Positions 8,868-17,138 of a stretch of 64,000 nt of DNA are shown here, piece after piece. Numbering within the stretch: the first letter of the stretch is position 1; every line of letters starts with the position of its first letter. The notes below the pieces were generated by a model. It worked only from the letters and a program-made list of their open reading frames with translations, made no database searches and was not told the origin of the DNA. Location of the stretch: assembly GCF_014892575.1 (NCBI RefSeq), contig NZ_JADBGI010000002.1:186001-250000 (forward strand), in the 5' to 3' direction. The stretch comes from Nocardiopsis coralli (GTDB lineage Bacteria; Actinomycetota; Actinomycetes; Streptosporangiales; Streptosporangiaceae). A program made the translations under genes and the position numbers.

Positions 8868-8887
8868 GGCGCAGGCGGGAAAGGGCG

Positions 8888-10030
8888 TCACTCCTGCCCG
8901 GGGTCGCCCTCCTCGGGCATGAGGCCCTCGAGGTCCTCGGGGTCGATCTCGCCCTCGGGCATCCCCTCCGGCATGCCCTCGGGCTGCTCGGGCATGTCCT
9001 CGGGGTCGGGCTGCGGCGGGTTCTCGACGGCGTCGAGGATGTCGACGACGAAGACGAGCGTGCCGGTGGGCGTGCCCATCCCGGTGTCCTCGTCGCCGTA
9101 GGCCAGGTCCGGCGGGACAACCATGAGCAGTCGGCTGCCGACCTTCTCGCCGACCATGCCCTCGTCCCAGCCCTCGATGACCGCACCGCCGCCGATGTTG
9201 ACGTCGAAGGGGGTGCCGCCCTGGCTCCAGGTGGAGTCGAAGACCTCGTTGCGGCCCTCCTCGTCGGGCTCCCAGGGCACGCCCGTGTACTGGACGATGA
9301 CCTGCTGGCCCTCCTCGACCTCGTCGCCCTCGCCCTCGATGAGGGGTTCGACGGTCAGGTCCTCGGGCGGGTCGGTCTCGGGAACGTCGATCTCGGGCTC
9401 GGAGTGGCCCTCCTGGACGACGGTGGGCAGGTCGTCCCCGCCGTCCTCGGTCTGCTCACCGGGCACGACGGCGCCGGCGCCGAAGCGGTCCATCAGGTCC
9501 AGGACCAGCACGGTGGCGCCCTCGGGCACCTCCTGGCCCATGGACTCGGCCTGGGTGCGCTCCTCCTCGCTCAGCGGAGGCATGACGTAGACGACGCGGC
9601 TTCCGACGGGCTGGTTGACCATCGGGGAGGCCAGCTCGTCCGGCATCTCCTCCATGCGGATGAGGTCGGGGGCGCCGGTCTCGTAACTGGCCTGGTCGGG
9701 GTCGAGCTCCTCACCCTCGCCGGCGGCGGACCACTCGTACTGGGCGAAGTTGGCCACGACCAGGTCGTCGTTGCGGACGAGGCCGTCCTCGCCCTCGCCC
9801 TCGTGGACGACACCGGAGACCTCCTCGTCCGGCGGTTCCATGTCGGGGAAGGTCACCTCGGGCTTCTCGCCGATCTCTCCGGACACGGCGGGCAGCCGCT
9901 CGTCGGTCTCGTCCTCCCCCATCTGGAGGAAGGCGGGGGTACGCCAATCCTCGGGGATGGATCCGCAGCTGGAGACCGTCAGGGCGATGGCGGTCGCCGG
10001 CACCGCGAGGGCTACAGCACGTCGGTGCAT
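8888..10030 (-). CDS. Lipoprotein with FKBP-type peptidyl-prolyl isomerase domain
   Basis: A 380-residue exported protein. The signal peptide ends in the lipobox VSSC (Cys near residue 22), so it should be anchored outside the membrane. The second half (about 230-345) is a recognisable FKBP domain: QQVIVQYTGVPW, VFDSTWSQGGTPFDVNIGGGAVIEGWDEGMVGEKVGSRLLMVVPPDLAYG, TLVFVVDIL. Residues about 80-185 look like a degenerate first FKBP domain (LVVANFAQYEW, PVGSRVVYVMPPLSEEE, ATVLVLDLMD). The C-terminus carries short PEGMPEGMPEGE repeats. The whole protein is strongly acidic. An FKBP gene after pafA is a regular feature of actinobacterial proteasome loci. GAGGT lies about 8 bases before the ATG. Confidence 0.9.
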   Translation of the reverse strand: MHRRAVALAVPATAIALTVSSCGSIPEDWRTPAFLQMGEDETDERLPAVSGEIGEKPEVTFPDMEPPDEEVSGVVHEGEGEDGLVRNDDLVVANFAQYEWSAAGEGEELDPDQASYETGAPDLIRMEEMPDELASPMVNQPVGSRVVYVMPPLSEEERTQAESMGQEVPEGATVLVLDLMDRFGAGAVVPGEQTEDGGDDLPTVVQEGHSEPEIDVPETDPPEDLTVEPLIEGEGDEVEEGQQVIVQYTGVPWEPDEEGRNEVFDSTWSQGGTPFDVNIGGGAVIEGWDEGMVGEKVGSRLLMVVPPDLAYGDEDTGMGTPTGTLVFVVDILDAVENPPQPDPEDMPEQPEGMPEGMPEGEIDPEDLEGLMPEEGDPGQE

Positions 10031-10131
10031 GAGTCACAACCTCTGATTTCGGGCCTGGGACAGGGTCACACTACCGAATACGGGGAGTGCGGCCACCCCG
10101 CCCGCCGCGCGGGCACGGCCCGGGCATGCCG

Positions 10132-10167
10132 CGGCCCCGGGACGCGGAGCGCACGCACCCGGGGCCG
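10132..10167 (-). terminator. Terminator hairpin after pafA
   Basis: Ten-base complementary arms (CGGCCCCGGG and CCCGGGGCCG) around a 16-base loop, 18 bases downstream of the pafA stop. It probably separates pafA from the FKBP lipoprotein gene, at least partly. Confidence 0.6.
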
Positions 10168-10184
10168 AAGGCTGTGACCTGCGG

Positions 10185-11543
10185 TCACATACCGGCGATG
10201 AGCTTGTCGACCCGTTCGTCGACGGCCTTGAACGGGTCCTTGCACAGCACGGTGCGCTGCGCCTGGTCGTTGAGTTTCAGGTGGACCCAATCGACGGTGA
10301 AGTCGCGCCGTTGTTCCTGGGCCCGCCGGATGAACTCGCCCCGGAGCTTGGCCCGGGTGGTCTGCGGTGGCACCGACTTGGCCTCGAAGATCTTCAGGTC
10401 GTCCACCACCCGGTCCATCTGGCCGCGTGCCTGGAGCATGTAGAAGAGCCCGCGGTCGCGATGGATGTCGTGGTAGGTCAGGTCGAGCTGGGCCACACGC
10501 GGCGAGGACAGCGACAGGTCGTGCTTCTCGCGGTAGCGCTCCAGGAGCAGGTACTTGGCGACCCAGTCGATCTCCCGGGCGACGGGTTCGAAGTTCTGGG
10601 TCTCGACCGCCTCGATGGTGCGCTGCCACAGGTCGAGCACGCGCTTGCCGGTGGCGTCGGTGCCGTGGCGGTCGACGTAGGTCTGGACCTTCTCCAGGTA
10701 CTCGCGCTGGATCTCCAGGGCGCTGGCCTCGCGCCCGTTGGCCAGGCGCACCTTGCGGCGCCCGGTCATGTCGTGGCTGACCTCGCGGATGGCCCGGATG
10801 GGGTTCTCCAGCGTGTAGTCGCGCATGACCACACCGGCCTCGATCATGCGCAGCACGAGGTCGGTCGAGCCGAGCTTGAGCAGCGCGGTGGTCTCACTCA
10901 TGTTGGAGTCGCCCACGATGACGTGCAGGCGGCGGAACCGTTCGGCGTCCGCGTGCGGCTCGTCGCGGGTGTTGATGATGGGCCGCGACCGGGTGGTGGC
11001 GGAGGAGACCCCTTCCCAGATGTGCTCGGCCCGCTGGCTGACGCAGTAGAGCGCACCCCGGGGGGTCTGCAGGACCTTGCCTGCCCCGCAGATGATCTGC
11101 CGGGTGACCAGGAACGGGATGAGGACGTCGGCCAGGCGCCCGAACTCCCCGTGCCGCCCCACGAGGTAGTTCTCGTGGCAGCCGTAGGAGTTTCCGGCCG
11201 AGTCGGTGTTGTTCTTGAACAGGTAGATGTCGCCGGCGATGCCCTCCTCGTGCAGGCGCTGCTCGGCGTCGACCTGCAGGCCTTCGAGGATGCGCTCACC
11301 GGCCTTGTCGTGGGCCACCAGGTCCACGAGGTTGTCGCACTCGGGGGTGGCGTACTCGGGGTGGCTGCCCACGTCCAGGTACAGGCGTGCACCGTTGCGC
11401 AGGAACACGTTGCTGCTGCGCCCCCACGAGACGACCCTGCGGAAGAGGTAGCGGGCGACCTCGTCGGGCGACAGCCGGCGCTGCCCCCTGAAGGTGCACG
11501 TGACCCCGTACTCGTTCTCCAGCCCGAAGATGCGTCGTTCCAC
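10185..11543 (-). CDS. pafA: Pup-protein ligase PafA
   Basis: A 452-residue protein with the full PafA pattern: [15 protein letters not shown] (Mg-ATP-binding Glu), [21 protein letters not shown] with the catalytic-type Asp at 57, [47 protein letters not shown]. It uses ATP to phosphorylate the C-terminal glutamate of deamidated Pup and joins it to lysines of target proteins. Length and order match mycobacterial PafA. It follows prcA on the same strand with a 113-base gap. Confidence 0.97.
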   Translation of the reverse strand: MERRIFGLENEYGVTCTFRGQRRLSPDEVARYLFRRVVSWGRSSNVFLRNGARLYLDVGSHPEYATPECDNLVDLVAHDKAGERILEGLQVDAEQRLHEEGIAGDIYLFKNNTDSAGNSYGCHENYLVGRHGEFGRLADVLIPFLVTRQIICGAGKVLQTPRGALYCVSQRAEHIWEGVSSATTRSRPIINTRDEPHADAERFRRLHVIVGDSNMSETTALLKLGSTDLVLRMIEAGVVMRDYTLENPIRAIREVSHDMTGRRKVRLANGREASALEIQREYLEKVQTYVDRHGTDATGKRVLDLWQRTIEAVETQNFEPVAREIDWVAKYLLLERYREKHDLSLSSPRVAQLDLTYHDIHRDRGLFYMLQARGQMDRVVDDLKIFEAKSVPPQTTRAKLRGEFIRRAQEQRRDFTVDWVHLKLNDQAQRTVLCKDPFKAVDERVDKLIAGM

Positions 11544-11656
11544 GCGGCCTCACCAACTTCCCGTCCCGAAGGTGCCGGCGGCGGGGCCGCGCCGTCCGCA
11601 CCCACCCGGTCGGTGCGGTGCCGGGGCGGCACCGCACCGCATGCGTCGTCCTCAGG

Positions 11657-12409
11657 TCACTCCTCGTCCCCGCCGTCGGCCTCCGGCTCGTCGGTCGCGG
11701 CCCGCCCGGTACCGGCGCGGCCCTCCTCCAGGAGGGTGCGCAGCCGGCGCCCGTGGACACGGCGGAACTTGCGGTGTTCGCGGGCGCGCTCCAGGACGGC
11801 GACCTCGAGGTTGCCGGCCTCCAGCTCGCGCTCGTCACCGTTCTCGTGCGCCAGGGCGCGCGTGGCGGTGTTGAGCGCCGTGGCCAGGGGCGCGTCCGCG
11901 GCGAAGCGGTCCTTGAGTTGGTTGGACACGTGCTCGGAGGAGCCGCCCACGGCCACGAACCCCTGTTCGTCGACGATGGTGCCGTCGAAGTTGATGCGGT
12001 AGATCTCGTCGTCGGCGGCGCTCTCACCGACCTCGGCGACGAGGATCTCCACCTCCCACGGCTTGAGGCTCTCGCTGAAGACCGTGCCCAGGGTCTGGGC
12101 GTAGATGTTGGCGAGCTGGCGTCCGCTGACGTCGCGGCGGTCGTACTGGTAACCGCGCACGTCGGCGAAGCGCACCCCCATCAGACGCAGGTTCTCGAAC
12201 TCGGGGTAGCGGCCCACGGCGGCGAAGCCGATGCGGTCGTAGAGCTCACTGATCTTGTGGAGGGTGCGGGACATGTTGTCGGCCACCATGAGGATCCCGC
12301 CGTCGTACTGCAGGACGACGGCGCTGCGGCCCCGCGCGATGCCTTTTCGCGCGTAGTCCGCCTTGTCCTTCATCTGTTGTTCGGGGGCGACGTAGAACGG
12401 CATCGACAC
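11657..12409 (-). CDS. prcA: 20S proteasome alpha subunit PrcA
   Basis: A 250-residue protein with the alpha-subunit signature YVAPEQQMKDKADYARKGIARGRSAVVLQYDGGILMVADN. Alpha subunits form the outer gated rings that dock the Arc ATPase. The start is GTG 12409 (AAGGAA about 8 bases upstream) or ATG 12403. The C-terminus is acidic and Gly-rich (EPEADGGDEE). Its start is 52 bases after prcB ends, consistent with the prcB-prcA operon. Confidence 0.97.
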   Translation of the reverse strand: MSMPFYVAPEQQMKDKADYARKGIARGRSAVVLQYDGGILMVADNMSRTLHKISELYDRIGFAAVGRYPEFENLRLMGVRFADVRGYQYDRRDVSGRQLANIYAQTLGTVFSESLKPWEVEILVAEVGESAADDEIYRINFDGTIVDEQGFVAVGGSSEHVSNQLKDRFAADAPLATALNTATRALAHENGDERELEAGNLEVAVLERAREHRKFRRVHGRRLRTLLEEGRAGTGRAATDEPEADGGDEE

Positions 12410-12461
12410 CGCGGATCGTTCCTTACCTGGTCGGGAGAGTTCTGACGTGGGAGCCGGGCGG

Positions 12462-13304
12462 TCAGCTCAGCGGGGCGGTGGGCCCGTCGGGATGGGCCGC
12501 ACGCCCCTCGACCACCTCGGTGGCCAGACGCTCGACCTCGTCGACGGCCACCCGCCGGTGGCCGTCGTCGGTGATGACGTCCACGAGGGGGAAGATCTTT
12601 CGGTGCAGGTCGGGGCCGCCGGTGGCCGAGTCGTCGTCGGCCGCGTCGTAGAGCGACTCCAGGGCGGCCTTGACGGCGTCGGTCTCGGACAGGTCGTCGC
12701 GGTAGAGCTTCTTGAGCGAACCCTTGGCGTAGACCGAACCGGAACCGATGGAGTGGTAGCGGTGCTCCTCGTAGCGTCCGCCGACGGCGTCGTAACTGAA
12801 GACGCGCCCCTCCTCGGAGCGCTCGTCGTAACCGATCAGCAGGGGGACGACGACGAAGCCCTGCATCGCCATGCCCAGGTTGCCGCGCACCATCTGGGCC
12901 AGCTTGTTGGCTTTACCTTCCAGGGAGAGGGCGCGCCCCTCCATCTTCTCGTAGTGCTCCAGTTCAACCTGGTAGAGGCGGGCAAGCTCGATCCCGATCC
13001 CGGCCGACCCAGCGATGGCGACGGCGGAGAACTCGTCGGTGCGGAACAGTTTGTCCATGTCCCGGTTGGCGATGACGTTGCCCTGGGTGGCCCGCCGGTC
13101 GCCGGCCAGGACCACTCCCCCGGGGAAGGTCAGCGCGACGATGGTCGTCGCGTCGGGGGTCATGTGCTCACCCGCGTTCCGGTCGGGCAGGTCGTGCCCG
13201 GGCAGTGACTCGGGGCTGACCGCACCGAGGAACTCGGTGAAGGACGATGTCCCCGCACTCATGAACGCGGCGGGCATCCGTCCGCCCTCGAACCCTTCGA
13301 ACAC
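12462..13304 (-). CDS. prcB: 20S proteasome beta subunit PrcB
   Basis: A 280-residue beta-type subunit. After a 52-residue propeptide the mature enzyme would start [24 protein letters not shown] with the catalytic N-terminal Thr53; the Asp and Lys of the active-site set appear in GDRRAT and in the region around MDKLF. The residue just before Thr53 is Ala (DA-TTIV), whereas the mycobacterial and Streptomyces proteins as remembered have Gly there. Beta rings carry the proteolytic sites of the 20S core. The gene follows pup with a 169-base gap. Confidence 0.97.
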   Translation of the reverse strand: MFEGFEGGRMPAAFMSAGTSSFTEFLGAVSPESLPGHDLPDRNAGEHMTPDATTIVALTFPGGVVLAGDRRATQGNVIANRDMDKLFRTDEFSAVAIAGSAGIGIELARLYQVELEHYEKMEGRALSLEGKANKLAQMVRGNLGMAMQGFVVVPLLIGYDERSEEGRVFSYDAVGGRYEEHRYHSIGSGSVYAKGSLKKLYRDDLSETDAVKAALESLYDAADDDSATGGPDLHRKIFPLVDVITDDGHRRVAVDEVERLATEVVEGRAAHPDGPTAPLS

Positions 13305-13473
13305 GCGTCTCCCTCCACTCGCGCCCCGCCCTCCGAGAAGCAGGGGGTGCAGGCGGGGCGCCTCTGGTCCTTGTGTGTGATGCCCGGACCGGCCCGGCGG
13401 TCCGGTGGGAACGACATTAGGGCATGCCCGGCGGATCCCTGCTCCGCCGCGCCTCCGCCGCGCACGCCCCGGA

Positions 13474-13677
13474 CTACTGTCCGCCCTTCTGCACGAACTG
13501 GCGCACGAAGTCCTCGGCGTTGTTCTCCAGGACGTCGTCGATCTCGTCGAGGATGTCGTCGACGTCCTCGTCGAGGCTCTCGTCGCGCTCGGTGGCCTCG
13601 GTGGTCGCCTCGGTCTCCTCGACCTCTTCCTCGCGACGGGATCCGTGCTTCTGACCGCCGTTGTCCTTGGTCGCCAT
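13474..13677 (-). CDS. pup: Prokaryotic ubiquitin-like protein Pup
   Basis: A 67-residue, very acidic protein with the canonical C-terminal half ([30 protein letters not shown]). It ends in Gly-Gly-Gln, so Dop must deamidate the last residue to Glu before PafA can attach it. The N-terminal half is disordered and Lys/Glu/Thr-rich, as expected for the part threaded into Arc. GGAGGAAG lies 7 bases before the ATG. The promoter must lie in the long gap towards the protease gene, where TTGAG-CGG-CTCAA (13726-13738) is a small perfect palindrome. Confidence 0.97.
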   Translation of the reverse strand: MATKDNGGQKHGSRREEEVEETEATTEATERDESLDEDVDDILDEIDDVLENNAEDFVRQFVQKGGQ

Positions 13678-14120
13678 GGCTTGCTTCCTCCCGTTCGGGG
13701 CTCTCGCCCTTATCTTGGCCCAACCTTGAGCGGCTCAACCCCCTTCCCGGGGCCCGATACGCGCTAGTTACTCGAGAGCGAACAGGCAGCGGGACCGGTG
13801 GCCCGCGCTCCCCGGACCCTGGTCCGCGGCGGGCGCGGAGGAACGGGCAGCGAGGGGGCTCCACGGGGCTACTGGCGGGTCACCCTGACTGACCTCCGGG
13901 GTTACGCGTACGTGTCGGAGCCGTCACGGATGGCACCCGATTCCATGGCCGCATCCGGCCACAGCTTTCCCTTGACCCACACAGTCCCCGTCTGAAGGTG
14001 TTCCGAGTTCCCCCGGAAAGCGCGAGGTCAGGAAAGTCACGACTTGTCCCCACAGAATGTCATTCATCGGATGTCTCGATCATTCCACACGATCTTGAAC
14101 GATGCTCCGAGTCAGCGGGC
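13678..14120. other. Gene-less region between pup and protease 1
   Basis: About 440 bases with no convincing gene. The left end must hold the pup promoter: AAGATAAG around 13709-13716 (minus strand) is a possible -10. The right part is more A/T-rich than its surroundings, which fits a junction between the ancestral pup upstream region and the protease insertion, but no att-like or transposon end was found. Confidence 0.5.
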
Positions 14121-14180
14121 TTTCGCTGTGCAGGATGCGCACTTATGGTGTGGGCTCGTTTACCGGTCGTCTCGGTGAAC
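14121..14180 (+). promoter_or_regulatory. Promoter and operator of protease 1
   Basis: Candidate -35 TTTCGC (14121-14126), a 17-base spacer, -10 TATGGT (14144-14149), then 8 bases later an inverted repeat with arms GTTTACCG and CGGTGAAC (14158-14180, 23 bp). The same layout, with the same spacings, precedes protease 2. The repeat falls on the likely transcription start, where a bound repressor would block initiation; it could also act as a hairpin at the 5' end of the mRNA. Confidence 0.6.
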
Positions 14181-14280
14181 ACCCCCAGGAGCCCCACCCC
14201 CGGGGCTCCTTCGGGGCCGGCCGTCCCCCCGGTCGGCCGCCCCGAGAACCCCGTACATACCCCCGAGGAGAGTAGGGATC

Positions 14281-15429
14281 ATGCGACCCTCCCCCATCAT
14301 CTCCGCGATCGGCACCGGCGCCCTGGCGCTGGGCATGTCGATCGCCGTCGCCCCCAGCGCGGGTGCGACCACCCTCCCGGCCGAGCCGACCACGGACGAC
14401 GTGGCCGCCACCATGGAGGAAGCGCTCGAGCGCGACTTCGGCCTCACCCCGTTCGAGGCCGAGGAGCTCCTGGAGGCTCAGGACGCGGCCATCGACATCG
14501 ACGCGGAGGCCGCCGAGGCCGCCGGTGACAGCTACGGCGGGTCCGTCTTCGACGCCGACACCCTCGAGCTGACCGTCCACGTCACCGACGCCGCGGCGGC
14601 CGAGCAGGTCGAGGCCGCCGGTGCCGAGGCCGCTGTCGTCGACCACGGCCACGAGACGCTCGCCGGTGTCGTCGAGGAGCTCGACGCGGCCGGCGGCGCC
14701 GACGGCGTCGTGAGCTGGTACCCGGACGTCGAGAACGACACGGTCGTGGTGCAGGCCAACGACACCGACGCGGCCCAGAGCCTGATCGACAGCGCCGGCG
14801 TGGACACCGCGGCGGTCGAGGTCGAGCAGACCAACGAGACGCCCGAGCTCTACGCCGACATCGTCGGCGGCGACGCCTACACCATGGGCGGCGGCCGCTG
14901 CTCCATCGGCTTCGCCGTCACCGACGGTTCCGGCAACGAGGGCTTCGTGACGGCCGGCCACTGCGGCACGGTCGGCACCTCCGCCGAGAGCGAGGACGGC
15001 ACCGGTTCCGGTGTGTTCGAGGAGTCCATCTTCCCGGGCAACGACGCGGCCTTCGTCGCGGCCACCGACAACTGGGACGCGACCAACCTGGTCAACACCT
15101 ACGACGGTGACAACCAGACCGTCGGCGGTTCCGACGAGGCCCCGATCGGTTCGGCCATCTGCCGTTCCGGTTCCACCACCGGCTGGGAGTGCGGCACCAT
15201 CGAGGCCCGCGGCGAGTCCGTGAGCTACCCCGAGGGCACGGTCGAGGACATGACCCGTACCGACGCCTGCGCCGAGCCCGGTGACTCCGGCGGCTCCTTC
15301 ATCGCCGGCGACCAGGCCCAGGGCATGACCTCGGGCGGTTCCGGCAGCTGCTCCGGCGGCGGCACGACCTACTACCAGGAGGTCGCCCCGGTCCTGGACA
15401 CCTGGGGCCTGGACCTGGTGACCAGCTAG
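14281..15429 (+). CDS. Secreted S1E serine protease (alpha-lytic type), acidic paralogue
   Basis: A 382-residue preproprotein. Residues 1-29 are a Sec signal peptide (ends PSAGA), about 30-191 an alpha-lytic-protease prodomain needed for folding, and the mature enzyme would begin near A192 (ADIVGGDAYT). The catalytic triad is visible: His227 (TAGHCG), Asp255 (GNDAAF), Ser336 (PGDSGGS), with six cysteines placed for three disulfides. The mature part is close to Nocardiopsis alkaline protease. It is strikingly acidic: roughly 30 Asp/Glu against four Arg and no Lys, unlike its neighbour protease 2. GAGGAGAG precedes the ATG. It lies inside the proteasome locus, on the opposite strand. Confidence 0.95.
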   Translation: MRPSPIISAIGTGALALGMSIAVAPSAGATTLPAEPTTDDVAATMEEALERDFGLTPFEAEELLEAQDAAIDIDAEAAEAAGDSYGGSVFDADTLELTVHVTDAAAAEQVEAAGAEAAVVDHGHETLAGVVEELDAAGGADGVVSWYPDVENDTVVVQANDTDAAQSLIDSAGVDTAAVEVEQTNETPELYADIVGGDAYTMGGGRCSIGFAVTDGSGNEGFVTAGHCGTVGTSAESEDGTGSGVFEESIFPGNDAAFVAATDNWDATNLVNTYDGDNQTVGGSDEAPIGSAICRSGSTTGWECGTIEARGESVSYPEGTVEDMTRTDACAEPGDSGGSFIAGDQAQGMTSGGSGSCSGGGTTYYQEVAPVLDTWGLDLVTS

Positions 15430-15455
15430 GACGCCTCCGGCGCCCGACGTGCACC

Positions 15456-15487
15456 GCGCCCCCGTCCGCACCTGCGGGCGGGGGCGC
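15456..15487 (+). terminator. Terminator hairpin after protease 1
   Basis: A nearly perfect 15-base inverted repeat (starting GCGCCCCCG, with one G-U pair) 26 bases after the protease 1 stop. It should separate the two protease genes into independent transcripts, in agreement with the second promoter. Confidence 0.7.
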
Positions 15488-15736
15488 TCGTGTGTACGGG
15501 TACAGCGCGGCGAGGCCGGGGTTTCCGGTGTGTGGCGCCCGCCCGGGCCGTGACCCAGGACGGTGTCCGCTTCCGGCCGCGCTGCACCCCTTGCGCCCGG
15601 GCCTCCGGTGCGTTGGGTGAGCGTTCGGCATCAGAACGCTGAGGTGGTGGGACGTCCGATTACCGAGCGCCATGGAAATGGGCTCACATCCCGGAACCCG
15701 CGTCCCGTTACTGAATGATGTCGGGGAATACGGGTC

Positions 15737-15796
15737 TTTCCGTGATCACGGTGTCGACCTATAGTCGGGAATCGTTTACCGAGTGTATCGGTGAAC
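15737..15796 (+). promoter_or_regulatory. Promoter and operator of protease 2
   Basis: Candidate -35 TTTCCG (15737-15742), a 17-base spacer containing most of the perfect palindrome CCGTGATCACGG (15741-15752), -10 TATAGT (15760-15765), and 8 bases later the inverted repeat GTTTACCG...CGGTGAAC (15774-15796). It matches the protease 1 module in every spacing, and both operators end about 100 bases before the start codon. Confidence 0.6.
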
Positions 15797-15894
15797 TTCG
15801 AGTCCGGGCACCGCCCGTTCTCGGACGCGGGGCCGGACCCGTCGGGGGTGCGGCCCGCGAATCCCCCGCTCATCCCCCTTTGGAGACAGGGCAC

Positions 15895-17046
15895 ATGCGA
15901 CCCTCCCCCGTCATCTCCGCGATCGGCACCGGAGCCCTGGCCCTCGGCATGTCCGTGGCCGCCGCTCCGACCGCCGGCGCAGCACCCGCACCGCTGACCC
16001 CCGCCCCGCAGGCCGAGGCCACCACCATGGCCGAGGCCCTCGAGCGCGACCTCGGCCTGAACACCGCCGAGGCCTCCGACCTCCTCGACGCCCAGGACGC
16101 GGCCTTCGAGACCGACGCCGAGGCCACCGAGGCCGCGGGCGAGCACTACGGCGGCTCGCTCTTCGACACCGACACCCACACTCTGACCGTACTGGTCACC
16201 GACGCGGCCGCCGTGGCCGATGTCGAAGCAGCGGGGGCCGAGGCCTCCGTGGTCGAGCACGGCCTCGACGGACTGGACGAACTCGTCTCGGCCCTGAACG
16301 GCGCCGGCGCCCAGGAGGGCGTCGTCGGCTGGTACCCCGAGGTCGAGAGCGACACCGTGGTGATCGAGACCCTAGAGGGTGCGGACGCCGACGTCGGTGC
16401 CCTGCTCTCCTCGGCCGGTGTCGACGCCGCCGACGTGCGCGTCGAGACCACCTCGGAGGCGCCCGAGGCCTACGCCGACATCGTGGGCGGCATCGCCTAC
16501 ACCATCGGCAGCGGCACCCGGTGCTCGATCGGGTTCGCGGCCGAGGACTCCTCGGGCAACCCCGGGTTCGTCACGGCCGGGCACTGCGGGACCACCGGTT
16601 CCTCGGTGAGCGTCGGCAACGGCAGCGGCACCTTCGACCAGTCGATCTTCCCGGGCAACGACGCCGCGTTCGTGCGGGGCACGTCCAACTTCACCCTGAC
16701 CAACCTGGTGAGCCGGTACAACACCGGCGGCAGCCAGACCGTCGGCGGCTCCACCCAGGCGCCGATCGGTTCGCAGGTGTGCCGTTCGGGTTCCACCACG
16801 GGCTGGCACTGCGGCACCATCGAGGCCCGCGGGCAGTCGGTGAGCTACCCCGAGGGCACCGTCACCGACATGACGCGCACGACCGTGTGCGCCGAGCCCG
16901 GCGACTCCGGCGGTTCCTACATCTCCGGTGACCAGGCCCAGGGTGTGACCTCCGGCGGTTCGGGCAACTGCTCCTCCGGCGGCACGACCTACTACCAGGA
17001 GGTCAACCCGATGCTGAACTCCTGGAACCTGACCCTGAGCACCTGA
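15895..17046 (+). CDS. Secreted S1E serine protease, Nocardiopsis alkaline protease type
   Basis: A 383-residue preproprotein, paralogue of protease 1. Signal peptide 1-29, prodomain about 30-193, mature start near A194 (ADIVGGIAYTIG). Triad His230 (TAGHCG), Asp256 (GNDAAF), Ser338 (PGDSGGS). The mature region is almost the textbook Nocardiopsis protease (FVRGTSNFTLTNLVSRYNTGG, QSVSYPEGTVTDMTRTTVCAEPGDSGG) and has a near-ordinary charge balance. The start at 15895 is set by GGAG about 9 bases upstream and by alignment to MRPSPxISAIGTGALALGMS of protease 1. The enzyme should act outside the cell on proteins. Confidence 0.95.
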   Translation: MRPSPVISAIGTGALALGMSVAAAPTAGAAPAPLTPAPQAEATTMAEALERDLGLNTAEASDLLDAQDAAFETDAEATEAAGEHYGGSLFDTDTHTLTVLVTDAAAVADVEAAGAEASVVEHGLDGLDELVSALNGAGAQEGVVGWYPEVESDTVVIETLEGADADVGALLSSAGVDAADVRVETTSEAPEAYADIVGGIAYTIGSGTRCSIGFAAEDSSGNPGFVTAGHCGTTGSSVSVGNGSGTFDQSIFPGNDAAFVRGTSNFTLTNLVSRYNTGGSQTVGGSTQAPIGSQVCRSGSTTGWHCGTIEARGQSVSYPEGTVTDMTRTTVCAEPGDSGGSYISGDQAQGVTSGGSGNCSSGGTTYYQEVNPMLNSWNLTLST

Positions 17047-17053
17047 CCTCCGG

Positions 17054-17125
17054 GTGGTCGGCTCTCCCCCCCGCCGACCACATGAAGGCGCCCCCGCCCG
17101 TGCCCTCTCGGCACGGACGGGGGCG
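17054..17125. terminator. Pair of terminator hairpins between protease 2 and dop
   Basis: Two hairpins lie between the convergent genes. The first has 9-base arms (GTGGTCGGC, 17054-17062, and its complement at 17073-17081). The second has 16-base arms with one G-U pair (17089-17104 and 17110-17125, beginning CGCCCCCG). The first probably ends protease 2 and the second dop. Confidence 0.75.
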
Positions 17126-17138
17126 TCGGCGTGTGGTC

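Noticed and set aside
10281-12445. Long plus-strand frames over pafA, prcA and prcB
   Set aside because: Mirror frames of conserved proteasome genes with low-complexity Gly/Val/Ala/Asp-rich products.
13798-13995. A 65-codon frame between pup and protease 1
   Set aside because: No ribosome site, low-complexity product, and it lies in the region expected to hold the pup promoter.
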